Assembly: GCA_001914235.1 (NCBI GenBank)
Contig: MQUF01000003.1
Coordinates: 1 to 64,000, forward strand
Reading direction: 5' to 3'
Length of the DNA stretch: 64,000 nt
Source: Desulfobulbaceae bacterium DB1
GTDB lineage: Bacteria; Desulfobacterota; Desulfobulbia; Desulfobulbales; SURF-16
Shown: positions 24,139-32,652 of the stretch, one piece after another
Layout: each line of letters begins with the position of its first letter
Numbering within the stretch: the stretch's first letter is position 1
Notes under the pieces: model-generated
Seen by the model: only the letters and a program-made list of their open reading frames with translations
Told to the model about the DNA's origin: nothing
The model's database searches: none
Made by a program: the position numbers and the translations under genes

Positions 24139-24716
24139 GACCCGTCGACCAGCTCCTCCCGCTTAAAGACAACACTGATCGGCACGTCCAGCATATTCAC
24201 CTTCAGAAATTTCCGTATCCTTTCAACGCCTTCACCATGCTGGGTGTCGATCATGACGACGATCTTTTTTATCTCCCCTCCAAGCTGCATGACCTCCTGG
24301 ACAGAACGAAGAATAAGATCGCCGGAGGCCACCACGTCTCCGGCCAGGGCGACCCGATCCCCACCCTTGATCCGCGATTCGATCCATTTGGGATCATGCA
24401 GATTGCCTTCCTTCTTCATGCTGTCCCGGATATAAAACACACCGATCTTCTTTAAAAAGGCGGCGCGGCATAAAATGGAGGCAATGCCGTGGGAAGGGCC
24501 GCCAAGGGCATGAATATCAAGATCCTTTATTTCATCATAAAGCACCTGGCCGGCCAGCTCCACCCCCTTGTGTTTCAAGGAAATTTCCAGGAAATCAAAA
24601 TAGCTGGTGACAATGCCCGCCGGCGTTTTGAAAAGGCTGTCCTTTTTATAGGCGCGTTCCCGGATGAGCTGCTTTAAACGTTCCCTGGCATTTTGCCCAT
24701 TTTCATCTGAATCCAT
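24135..24716 (-). CDS. PyrE-like phosphoribosyltransferase-fold protein
   Basis: The 193-residue protein has the type I PRTase layout: LGGPSHGIASILCRAAF for the substrate-side loop, FYIRDSMKKEGNLHDPKWIE for the flexible loop, and RVALAGDVVASGDLILRSVQ where the PRPP-binding motif belongs. In active orotate PRTases that motif reads roughly EDVITTGGS; here it is GDVVASGDL, keeping one Asp and the Gly but losing the first acid and both Thr. It may have altered substrate or a regulatory role. It is coupled to the AAMDC-like gene. Confidence 0.75.
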   Translation of the reverse strand: MDSDENGQNARERLKQLIRERAYKKDSLFKTPAGIVTSYFDFLEISLKHKGVELAGQVLYDEIKDLDIHALGGPSHGIASILCRAAFLKKIGVFYIRDSMKKEGNLHDPKWIESRIKGGDRVALAGDVVASGDLILRSVQEVMQLGGEIKKIVVMIDTQHGEGVERIRKFLKVNMLDVPISVVFKREELVDGS

Positions 24717-24756
24717 GTCTTCCCTCTTCCCCGCGCCCCGTTATTCCCGCCCTGCC

Positions 24757-25740
24757 TCACAGCACGGCAACCACTTTTTCCACATCATCCACCAGTTCTT
24801 CAACCGTATCGTACCAGACGCTTGCCCCCTGGGAAAAGTGCATGAAAATATTGTTCATCTCCGGCGGGATATAGGGATACAGCTTGCGGAGATTGACCAC
24901 CCGGTTTTTGGAGAGCAGTGAATAATCCTCCGGCTCAATTGTCGCCAGCACCTTTTCCCCGAGGGAGGGCTCATCAACGATTTCACGGGGATGATAGTTG
25001 CCCCGGGCCACCAGAAACATGAGCATATTGCCCAGCTCCAGCAGATCAAGGGCAAAGGGCCGTTCCGGCAGGTAAAACTCATAGTCGAAATCTATCCAGC
25101 GGAACATGCCGGTTTCATATTCCACCAGGATATGGTCACGGCGGATGTCGCCATGACGGAAGCCGGCCTCGTGCAACTGCTGAATCGCCCTGGCGCAGGC
25201 GACATATTCCCGCAGAACACCGGGCAGAATGGATTCAAAATAGTCCCGGTGGCCGCAGTCATCCCGATAGATATGTTTGTCAAGCCTGCGGCCGCTGATG
25301 ATATCGAGAATCCGCACCAGGTTGCCGGCCTCGTCTTCCACCGCATAGCCCTGCATGAAACGTTCCTGCCCATGGGTCAGCTCAAGAATCCGCGCCTCTT
25401 TTTCCGGGCTGCGATAGCAGGGAATGGTAAAATGGCCGACGGTGACGGAAAACACCTCATGAAAAACAAGCTTGAGGATGTAGGAAACACCGCTTTCCAG
25501 ATCAGACACCTTGGGCACCCACTGCTTCGGCTGGTCATCGACCCCGAAGCGCCCTTCAACCGTATGGCCGGTGACGAGAAAATAGCGGTTATCGGCGACA
25601 ATGATATCGCCGTAATCAATGGAGCTGAAATTCGAGGTATCGCCGTAAACCTTCGGCTGTCGTCGCAAAGATTTGCCGATTCGATGCTCCCGGAAAAGGG
25701 AAACGATACGGTCCGGTATGTCCTGTAATGTTTTCGGCAT
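24757..25740 (-). CDS. Divergent protein-kinase-fold protein
   Basis: This 327-residue protein has a kinase-like core. YILKLVFHEVF may hold the ATP Lys, AIQQLHEAGFRHGDIRRDHI is the catalytic loop (HGD in place of HRD, with His where Asn is usual), and MFRWIDFDYEFYL gives DFD in place of DFG. A YDTVEELVDDVEKVV tail closes it. These features resemble RIO/Bud32- or APH-type kinases. It lies between the PRTase-like and universal-stress genes, 24-40 bases from each. Substrate unknown. Confidence 0.75.
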   Translation of the reverse strand: MPKTLQDIPDRIVSLFREHRIGKSLRRQPKVYGDTSNFSSIDYGDIIVADNRYFLVTGHTVEGRFGVDDQPKQWVPKVSDLESGVSYILKLVFHEVFSVTVGHFTIPCYRSPEKEARILELTHGQERFMQGYAVEDEAGNLVRILDIISGRRLDKHIYRDDCGHRDYFESILPGVLREYVACARAIQQLHEAGFRHGDIRRDHILVEYETGMFRWIDFDYEFYLPERPFALDLLELGNMLMFLVARGNYHPREIVDEPSLGEKVLATIEPEDYSLLSKNRVVNLRKLYPYIPPEMNNIFMHFSQGASVWYDTVEELVDDVEKVVAVL

Positions 25741-25764
25741 GCGGATCTCCCGTCAGGAATGCAA

Positions 25765-26220
25765 TCAGGACACAATCCACACGGTGAAATCTCGGCTTTC
25801 CCGCAGAACCGCGGTGGAAACACTGCCGAAAAGAAATTCTTCCGCTTTGGAAATGCCGCGCTTGCCGAGGACCACGGTGCCGAAGCCGCCTTCTTTCTGG
25901 ACCTGCAGGATCGTTTTGCTGAAGGTTTTGCCGGTGGCCATCAGGCAGGAGGTGGTGATCCGGGTCCCGGCTATGGCGTGGCTGCCGAGCACCTCGACGG
26001 CTCGACTGAACACCTGGCGAGCCGCATTCTCCTTTTCATCCCTGTATTCCTGCAGGGTGTGCTTTTCGGTGAAATAATAGGGCGGCGGTTCCGGATACAC
26101 ATGCAGCAGACAGATCTCCGCCTTGTCAATACCGCCGACCACCTCGCCCACATAGTTCAGGACCAGCTCGGAAAGGTTGCTGTCATCCACCGCCACCAGA
26201 ATCTTATGCCAGTTTGTCAT
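25765..26220 (-). CDS. Universal stress protein, UspA family
   Basis: The start MTNWHKILVAVDDSNLSELV (26220) gives 151 residues; an upstream in-frame ATG would add 11 untypical residues. ILVAVDDS opens the Rossmann-like fold. The nucleotide-binding motif G-x2-G-x9-G-S/T is present as GKRGISKAEEFLFGSVST near the C-terminus, so it should bind ATP. The role is stress survival in general terms. It lies between the kinase-like and PanE-like genes on the same strand. Confidence 0.9.
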   Translation of the reverse strand: MTNWHKILVAVDDSNLSELVLNYVGEVVGGIDKAEICLLHVYPEPPPYYFTEKHTLQEYRDEKENAARQVFSRAVEVLGSHAIAGTRITTSCLMATGKTFSKTILQVQKEGGFGTVVLGKRGISKAEEFLFGSVSTAVLRESRDFTVWIVS

Positions 26221-26256
26221 TTGGTTCACCCGGTTTCCGCTGGGAAGCGGCAATCA

Positions 26257-27216
26257 TCAGAATCTCTCTTCCTTGTCGTCAACCATGCCGTAGCTCATCT
26301 CCACGCTCTTGATCAGTTCGAACATGGTCTGATGAGTCACGGCCTCAACCCCGTTTCGCTTGCCGTAGCGGTAGAGGATACCGTTCAAGGCGTCAACCTC
26401 GGTTTTTCTTTGGTTGATGATATCCTGCAGCATGGGAGAAAGATGGTTGAATGTCCGACGGCAGGTGGCGAGCAGCATGGCATAGAGGTCGGTGGAGCCG
26501 AGGACGATGCCGCAGGAATCGGCGATTTCCTCGCCTTCATCCACCAGCCGCTTCAGCAGGGAAATGGACTCCAGGCCCTCGATGAGATGGCCGTTGCGCT
26601 GACGCACCACCGCGGAAACGGAATTAATGGCGGCATGAACGATCACCTTGCACCACATGCGGCTGACAATATCATGCACCGGCTCTGTTTCAATGTCGCA
26701 TTTGTTCAGCAACCCGTTTATTGTCTGCAGCCTGGGACTTATCGTGCCGTCGTCTTCGCCGATTTTGGTCTTGCCGACGCCGTCGTTCACCACCAGGCCC
26801 GGCCCCAGAGCCGTTGCCGCCATATTGGTAAAACCGGCGATGATGTTTTTGCGCTCCACAACCCTGCCCATCACTTCAAGATGGCCCAGGCCGTTCAACA
26901 GGGTCACCACCGGCGAGGCATCGGCGACCAGATGGGAGACCCCGAGAATAGCCTCATACACATGATAGGACTTGACAGCCATGATCAGCAGATCGCACGC
27001 CGCGATTTCCCTGCCGCTGTCCGCGGCCCGGGCCGGATAATAAGTGATCTTCTCCGGCGTCGCATGCTCATGCAAGGTTACCCCGATACCTTTTGCATTG
27101 ATGGCGGCAACGACCTCGCGGTCCGGCTCGACAAACCAGACATCTTCACCGCCCCTGGCCAGCAATGCCCCGAACAAGCGACCCAAGGCCCCTGCTCCGA
27201 CAATGACAATTTTCAT
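26257..27216 (-). CDS. 2-dehydropantoate 2-reductase-family protein
   Basis: The start MKIVIVGAGALGRLFGALLA (27216) gives 319 residues; the 13-residue upstream extension looks untypical. GxGxxG (GAGALG, residues 7-12) binds NADP. DLLIMAVKSYHVYEAI holds the conserved Lys, and WCKVIVHAAINSVSAVVRQR is the conserved C-terminal catalytic Lys/Asn region. PanE reduces ketopantoate to pantoate for CoA synthesis, but many family members act on other keto acids, so I withhold the symbol. First gene of the minus-strand run. Confidence 0.85.
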   Translation of the reverse strand: MKIVIVGAGALGRLFGALLARGGEDVWFVEPDREVVAAINAKGIGVTLHEHATPEKITYYPARAADSGREIAACDLLIMAVKSYHVYEAILGVSHLVADASPVVTLLNGLGHLEVMGRVVERKNIIAGFTNMAATALGPGLVVNDGVGKTKIGEDDGTISPRLQTINGLLNKCDIETEPVHDIVSRMWCKVIVHAAINSVSAVVRQRNGHLIEGLESISLLKRLVDEGEEIADSCGIVLGSTDLYAMLLATCRRTFNHLSPMLQDIINQRKTEVDALNGILYRYGKRNGVEAVTHQTMFELIKSVEMSYGMVDDKEERF

Positions 27217-27419
27217 CTCGACACCCGCCCTTCCCGGTTGATTGGGAGCTGTCACAAAACAGCATCTTCATTTGAGAAATAACGAAACAAGATCATAAAT
27301 ATATCTCATCACATCGGCAAAACCCCTGTCAAACGAAAAAACGGATACCGCGTGAAACATCCGCATCAGCATGATAAAAATATGATTTTCAGGTTGGCGA
27401 TCATCTTTTCACCTTTCCC

Positions 27420-27448
27420 TTGACTTCCTTTTTTTTTGCCATTAGTTT
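27420..27448 (+). promoter_or_regulatory. Promoter of the B12 uptake operon
   Basis: TTGACT (27420-27425), 17 bases, TAGTTT (27443-27448). The predicted start point, about 27455, falls just before the riboswitch P1 stem. The upstream part of this gap (27217-27419) shows nothing else. Confidence 0.6.
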
Positions 27449-27460
27449 GAGGGCACATTT

Positions 27461-27647
27461 TTCAGGCGCTCTTAACCGAGCTTAATAGGGAACCCTGTGT
27501 AAATCAGGGACGGGCCCGCCGCTGTAACCGGGGACGAAGGTCGCACCATGTCACTGGCCCAAATGGGATGACGCTTTTTCAGGGCGCATCGCAGGGCTGG
27601 GAAGACGCGACCGCAGGATGATCCGGAAGTCAGAAAACCTGCCTGGA
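27461..27647 (+). ncRNA. Cobalamin (AdoCbl-type) riboswitch
   Basis: The conserved core is visible in order: AATAGGGAACCC, GCCCGCCGCTGTAACCGGGG (the B12-box-like junction), GGGATGACGC, GGGAAGACGCGACCGC and GGAAGTCAGAAAACCTGCC. P1 forms from CAGGC (27463-27467) and GCCTG (27641-27645). It sits between the promoter and a terminator ahead of the BtuB-like receptor gene. By family knowledge, binding of adenosylcobalamin should reduce expression of the uptake genes. Confidence 0.95.
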
Positions 27648-27709
27648 AAGTACGCTTTGTTGCTCCCGTGGATCAGGAGCAGCACACTGCATCTGAGGAA
27701 AAATCAGGG

Positions 27710-27749
27710 AATCCCCGGATCAATTTTTATTGGTCCGGGGATTTTTTTT
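27710..27749 (+). terminator. Riboswitch-controlled intrinsic terminator
   Basis: AATCCCCGGA (27710-27719) pairs perfectly with TCCGGGGATT (27734-27743) and is followed by a run of T to 27749. It lies 63 bases after the aptamer and about 180 bases before the receptor gene. A smaller hairpin TGCTCC/GGAGCA (27661-27681) lies between, a possible part of the switch. Confidence 0.88.
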
Positions 27750-27930
27750 GTCTGCCAGACGCCATCTCCCCCGGACTGTGACTCTCATTTTTCATCACAT
27801 CAATTCGGAGGCAACACATGGCAACACACGAACAATCTTTCTGCAAAATCACCCTTTTTCTCATCAAAGACTGGGATGCCTTTCAAACGGCCATGCGCGG
27901 CTGCCTGTAAACGACGAAAAGGAGCAGACA

Positions 27931-29919
27931 ATGCAGACAAAAACAACAATGCAATGTTTCATGCTGGCGATGTGCCTGCCTTCCATGGCATCTGCGGCGG
28001 CAACCACGGACATGCAATCATCCGTGTCCATGGAAGAGATGGTGGTTACGGCGGCCAGGGTGGACGAATCCGTCAAAGAGGTTAGCGCCTCGATGCTGGT
28101 TATCGGTGCGGAGGAAATCGCCGCCTCCCCTGCCGACAACGTGGGCGAACTGCTGGCCGGGCTGGGACTGGGTTCCGTCAAGCAGTACCCCGGCGCCCTG
28201 ACATCAATTGACATCCGCGGATTCAAAAGCGAATCCTACGGCAATGACCTCAAGTCCCATGTGCTGGTGCTGTTAAACGGCAGGCGGGCCGGAACCGGCA
28301 ATGTCGCCAAAATCATGACCGCAAACGTGGAACGCATCGAGATCATCCGCGGTCCCGGTTCGGTGCAATACGGGTCGGCGGCCATGGGCGGCGTGGTCAA
28401 TGTCATCACCCGCCGGGGAAGCGGCGCTCCTTCCGCCGAGGCGACCGGCACCATCGGCAGTTACGGTTACGACGAAACAGCTTTTCGTCTTGCCGGACAA
28501 CGCGCGAATGTCGATTTCTCCGGCAGCTTTTCCCGGTCCACCATGGATGACTACGATACCGGATCCGGCGATAGATTTGCCAACAGCGGCTACGACCATA
28601 TTGACGCATATTCGGTCAACACGGGCTACACCTTCTCGCCGGCCAGCCGGATCGGCCTTCTTTTCAATCGCTATTACGGCGATGAAATAGGCTCCCCCGG
28701 CTATATCAGCAGCAATGACCTGGACAACAGCAAGGACGCCGCCAACCACTCCATGGATCTCATCTATGACGGGGCGGCCGCGGACGAAAAAACCAGTTGG
28801 CAGATGCGCCTCTTCAACGGCAGGGACAAAGACACCTGGCATGATCCGCTGGTCAGTAATGCCGGCGGCTGGGATGACGGCGTTGACGACTGGAACAGCA
28901 CGGATTTTGACGGCGCCCAGGCCCAGGGCAGCATGCACATCGGCATCGTGCGGGTGACCGCGGGCATTGACTGGCTTTCCTATGAAACACGCAGCTCCAT
29001 GGACCCGGCAAAGTCGGAGTATGAAAACCATGCGGCCTTTGTGCTGGCCCAGGCCAAATTTCTGCAAAAAAAGCTGATCATCACCAGCGGACTGCGCCAT
29101 GACAGCTATGAGGTGGAGGTCGTGGAACCGGCCGGCAGAAATGAAGAAGACAGCAACCTGGCCGGGAGTCTCGGCATGGTTTACCTGGTCAACGAGGAAG
29201 TCAAACTGCGCGCCCATTACGGCGAGGCCTTCATCATGCCTGGCGCAAACGAACTGGCCGCCGATTTCGTTTCCGACTTCGGGATCCATTACCTGGGCAA
29301 TTCCTCCCTTGATCCGGAATCAAGCAGGACCTATGAGGCAGGGGTTGATTACAGCGCTAACGGAATTACGGCCAGCCTCGGTATTTTCCACACCCGCTTT
29401 AAGGACAAGATCGAAAGCGTGGCCGCCGGGCGCAACCGAACCTGGGAAAATGTCGGCAAAGCAGAAATTTCCGGCTTTGAAGCAAGCGCGTCCGTGGATC
29501 TCGGCAGCCGTTACGGCTGGGATTATGAAGTGCGGCCGTACCTCAACCTGGTCTTTCTTGACCGCTATGAAGACCTGGACGCCCAGGAGGAGCTGAAATA
29601 CATCAGTGACCTTAATGCCGCCTACGGTATCTTTATCAGCGATTATGACAGCCTTTCCCTGCGCCTGAACTTCAGCTACCGGGGCGAGCAAAGGATCGAG
29701 GACTGGGAATCCGGCCTTTTCCCCGCGCCGGTCGACACCTCCGGCGGTTTTACCGTGGCCGACCTGACCATGAGCAAGAAAATCCTTGATTTTCAGGACC
29801 GGGGCTCTTTTGCCCTCACCGGGAAAATCACCAATCTCCTTGACGCGGACTATGCGTATGTCAAGGGCTACCCCATGCCGGGCAGGATGTTCTTTGCGGG
29901 GTTGAACTTCCTCTACTGA
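27931..29919 (+). CDS. TonB-dependent outer-membrane receptor, BtuB-like
   Basis: The start at 27931 (AAGGAGCAGACAATG) gives 662 residues; an upstream frame to 27730 overlaps the terminator and is rejected. A signal peptide ends about AXA (MASAA). The TonB box is EEMVVTAARV. The plug domain has IDIRGF, VLVLLNGRRAG and VERIEIIRGPGSVQYGSAAM followed by GGVVNVITRR. A 22-strand-type barrel ends in LNFLY with terminal aromatic residues. Control by a cobalamin riboswitch and the downstream BtuFCD genes point to corrinoid uptake. Confidence 0.92.
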   Translation: MQTKTTMQCFMLAMCLPSMASAAATTDMQSSVSMEEMVVTAARVDESVKEVSASMLVIGAEEIAASPADNVGELLAGLGLGSVKQYPGALTSIDIRGFKSESYGNDLKSHVLVLLNGRRAGTGNVAKIMTANVERIEIIRGPGSVQYGSAAMGGVVNVITRRGSGAPSAEATGTIGSYGYDETAFRLAGQRANVDFSGSFSRSTMDDYDTGSGDRFANSGYDHIDAYSVNTGYTFSPASRIGLLFNRYYGDEIGSPGYISSNDLDNSKDAANHSMDLIYDGAAADEKTSWQMRLFNGRDKDTWHDPLVSNAGGWDDGVDDWNSTDFDGAQAQGSMHIGIVRVTAGIDWLSYETRSSMDPAKSEYENHAAFVLAQAKFLQKKLIITSGLRHDSYEVEVVEPAGRNEEDSNLAGSLGMVYLVNEEVKLRAHYGEAFIMPGANELAADFVSDFGIHYLGNSSLDPESSRTYEAGVDYSANGITASLGIFHTRFKDKIESVAAGRNRTWENVGKAEISGFEASASVDLGSRYGWDYEVRPYLNLVFLDRYEDLDAQEELKYISDLNAAYGIFISDYDSLSLRLNFSYRGEQRIEDWESGLFPAPVDTSGGFTVADLTMSKKILDFQDRGSFALTGKITNLLDADYAYVKGYPMPGRMFFAGLNFLY

Positions 29920-30713
29920 TGAACGCGGAAAAAATGGCGACGGGAGAGGCAGGCGATGCGGACAAGGCGTTGCTTGCCGATCCTGTCTCCGGACAAACAT
30001 CAAGGCGCCGGCTGGCCATCGCCGGGGCGATACTGCTGCACGCAATGCTGCCGGCAACGGCAATCAACAGTCGGCCGAGAAACCAGCTTGCAACTGAGCC
30101 GCGGGTGATCGAAATCAACCTGTCGGCACCAGCGCATAGCAAAGCGGCTCTGCCGCCCCGGAAAACGGAAAACAGCGGGAAAGGCGGCGGACTGAAACGA
30201 GCAAAGGAACCGGCGTTGCACAAGGGGAAAGAACCGGAGCAATCCGTGCAGCGGCAAACGCCTGAACGCAACAGGAACAGTCAGCCAAACAGCGTGTCCC
30301 CGGCTGCTCCGGCCCAGGGAAAGGAGCGGCAAACGCCTTCGTCCCGTCCGACAAGCGCCGCAATGCCGACATCCCCGGCAGATTCACGGCCTGACGATAC
30401 GGGAGATACGGCGACTCCGCCGCTGCCGCCCCTGCAAAAAGCCGCTCCCCGCTACCACGCAAACCCGCCGCCGGAATATCCGCCCCTGGCCCGGAAGCGG
30501 GGGCTGGAAGGGACCGTCGAGCTTGATGTGCTGGTCAACCGGCTGGGAGCGGCGGAACAGATAAAATTGGCCCGGAGCAGCAGCCACGATCTCCTTGACC
30601 GGGCGGCGATCGCCGCTGTCAGTCGCTGGTTGTTTCTGCCCGGCAAACAGGGGGCGGAAGATATCCCCATGTGGGTGCGCATTCCGATCCGCTATGCATT
30701 ACAGGAGAAATGA
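29919..30713 (+). CDS. TonB-family energy transducer
   Basis: The 264-residue protein starts at a TGATG overlap with the receptor gene. One N-terminal membrane helix (LAIAGAILLHAMLPATA, with a His in the helix) anchors it in the inner membrane. A long Pro/Lys/Gln-rich stretch spans the periplasm (about 60-180). The C-terminal TonB domain reads PPLARKRGLEGTVELDVLVN, then SSHDLLDRAAIAAVSRWLFL. It should pass energy from an ExbBD motor to the receptor. No exbB or exbD is in the window, so the motor is encoded elsewhere. Confidence 0.9.
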   Translation: MNAEKMATGEAGDADKALLADPVSGQTSRRRLAIAGAILLHAMLPATAINSRPRNQLATEPRVIEINLSAPAHSKAALPPRKTENSGKGGGLKRAKEPALHKGKEPEQSVQRQTPERNRNSQPNSVSPAAPAQGKERQTPSSRPTSAAMPTSPADSRPDDTGDTATPPLPPLQKAAPRYHANPPPEYPPLARKRGLEGTVELDVLVNRLGAAEQIKLARSSSHDLLDRAAIAAVSRWLFLPGKQGAEDIPMWVRIPIRYALQEK

Positions 30714-30716
30714 CCG

Positions 30717-31643
30717 ATGAAAACACCACTCTTTTTTTTAAAATTCACGGCAATCCTGCTTCTGCTGCTGCTTTCCCGCGGCATGGCACAACCGGTTGAG
30801 GCGGCAATCTTCGTCGACCAGCTGGGCCGCGAGGTCAGCCTTGCGCACCCGCCGCAACGGATCGTCTCCCTGATGCCGAGCATCACGGAAATCGTTTTCG
30901 ACCTGGGCGCCGGCGACCGGATCAAGGGGGTGACCCAATTCAGCAATGAACCGCCCCCTGCGGCCAAACTGCCGAAAGTCGGCTCCTATGTCCATCTTGA
31001 CCTGGAAAAGATCGTCAGCCTGCGGCCTGATCTCTGCCTGGCGGCGCGGGACGGCAACCCCAAACACATGGTGGACGGCATCATTGCCCTCGGCATTCCG
31101 GTCTACTCCCTTGACCCCCGGAGCCTGGAGGAGATCATGGAGTCAATCCTGCTGCTGGGCGACCTGCTGGCAAAAGAAAAAAGGGCTGCCGCCATTGTCG
31201 GTGAAATGAAGGAAAAGATCCGGGCCGCCGCCCTGCTGGCCGCCCGGGATGGTCGAACGCCCAGGGTTTTTTTCCAGATCGACGCCGCACCGATCATCTC
31301 AGCCGGTTCAAATACCTTCATCGACCAGCTTATCTCCCTGGCCGGCGGGATCAATCTTGCCGCGGGTTCCGTCGTCTATCCCCGTTATTCATGGGAAGAC
31401 ATCCTCATCATGCGGCCCGAGGTTGTCATCATCGCCTCCATGGCAGGCGGCTACAGCGATGACGAATTGAAAGCCGCATGGCGCAGATGGCCCCAGTTGC
31501 CGGCGGTACGCGACAACCGCCTTTACGTACTCAAGGCCGACATGTTTGACCGACCCACCGCGCGGATTGCCGACGGGCTGCAGATGCTGGTTGACATCCT
31601 TCATCCCCGCCTGCCCCCGGATCAGACGGAAACCAGGAACTAA
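30717..31643 (+). CDS. btuF: B12 ABC transporter substrate-binding protein
   Basis: The 308-residue protein has an N-terminal secretion signal (FLKFTAILLLLLLSRGMAQP). PQRIVSLMPSITEIVFDLGA and DRIKGVTQFSNEPPPAAKLP, then KVGSYVHLDLEKIVSLRPDL, are typical of BtuF/FhuD-like binding proteins (cluster with a single interdomain helix). It delivers corrinoid from the periplasm to BtuCD. The symbol rests on the riboswitch and operon context, since binding proteins for haem and siderophores look alike. Confidence 0.85.
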   Translation: MKTPLFFLKFTAILLLLLLSRGMAQPVEAAIFVDQLGREVSLAHPPQRIVSLMPSITEIVFDLGAGDRIKGVTQFSNEPPPAAKLPKVGSYVHLDLEKIVSLRPDLCLAARDGNPKHMVDGIIALGIPVYSLDPRSLEEIMESILLLGDLLAKEKRAAAIVGEMKEKIRAAALLAARDGRTPRVFFQIDAAPIISAGSNTFIDQLISLAGGINLAAGSVVYPRYSWEDILIMRPEVVIIASMAGGYSDDELKAAWRRWPQLPAVRDNRLYVLKADMFDRPTARIADGLQMLVDILHPRLPPDQTETRN

Positions 31644-31644
31644 A

Positions 31645-32652
31645 ATGGACAGGATATTCACCCCCATCGGCAAACGGCTGGTTCTTCTCTGCCTGCCGCT
31701 CGGCCTGCTGCTGGCGCTTGCCTTTTTTTTCGGCAGTCTGCTCGGCTCCTCCAATCGCAATCCTTTTCTTCTCGGCGACATGCTCACGGAACTTGCATCC
31801 CCGGACAGCACCCAACGGACCATCATCACACAGATTCGCTTTCCCCGGGTGTTGCTGGCCGCCGTCACCGGCGCCACCTTGTCGCTGGGGGGCCTGGTCT
31901 TTCAGGTTCTACTGCGCAATCCCCTGGCCGAGCCATACATTCTCGGCATTTCCGGCGGCGCCGCAGTGGGGGCCATCGGCGGCATGCTGGCGGGCGTCTC
32001 CTTTTTCCCCGGCGTGACGGCAGCCGCCTTTGCCGGCAGCATGACCACCCTCGGACTGGTGCTGCTGCTGGCCTCCGGCACACGGGCGGTTCGTCGGGAT
32101 TCACTGCTTCTGGCCGGGGTGATGATGAACGGTTTTGCCGGAGCGCTCATCATGTTTCTCATCTCCCTGTCAAAAAGCAGTGAACTGCACCACATGCTTT
32201 TCTGGCTGATGGGCGACCTTTCCATGGTCCAGCCGGAAAGGCTTGCTTTCTTTTACCTCATTGTCCCATGCGCCATGATTATCTTTTTTCTCGCCCGGCC
32301 GATGAATGTTCTCCTCGCCGGCCGGGAGGCCGCGGTGTCACTGGGGGTGGATGTGAAAAAAATCTCGCTTCTCCTGCTTGTCACCTCGACCTTCATGGTC
32401 AGCCTGGTGGTCTGCTTCTCCGGGCTGATCGGTTTCGTCGGCCTGGTGATTCCCCATATTCTTCGCCTGGTCATCGGACCCGACCACCGACTGCTGGTGC
32501 CGGCAGCCGTTTTCGGCGGCGCCTCCTATCTGGTGATCTGCGATCTTCTGGCGCGAACCCTGCCCGCCTCGGGAGAACTTCCGGTGGGGATCATCACCGC
32601 CATGATCGGCGCGCCGCTTTTCATCCTGCTTCTCCGGAGAAGCCGGCAATGA
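31645..32652 (+). CDS. btuC: B12 ABC transporter permease
   Basis: The ATG at 31645, one base after the btuF stop, gives 335 residues. The FecCD-family core is visible: IRFPRVLLAAVTGATLSLGG, QVLLRNPLAEPYILGISGGA and GLIGFVGLVIPHILRLVIGP, with about ten membrane helices. Two copies would form the channel with BtuD. It overlaps btuD by four bases. The operon context makes corrinoid the likely substrate. Confidence 0.9.
   Translation: MDRIFTPIGKRLVLLCLPLGLLLALAFFFGSLLGSSNRNPFLLGDMLTELASPDSTQRTIITQIRFPRVLLAAVTGATLSLGGLVFQVLLRNPLAEPYILGISGGAAVGAIGGMLAGVSFFPGVTAAAFAGSMTTLGLVLLLASGTRAVRRDSLLLAGVMMNGFAGALIMFLISLSKSSELHHMLFWLMGDLSMVQPERLAFFYLIVPCAMIIFFLARPMNVLLAGREAAVSLGVDVKKISLLLLVTSTFMVSLVVCFSGLIGFVGLVIPHILRLVIGPDHRLLVPAAVFGGASYLVICDLLARTLPASGELPVGIITAMIGAPLFILLLRRSRQ

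Noticed and set aside
25759-27282. 507-codon plus-strand frame
   Set aside because: It is antisense to the Usp and PanE-like genes, with His/Gln-rich composition typical of a shadow frame.
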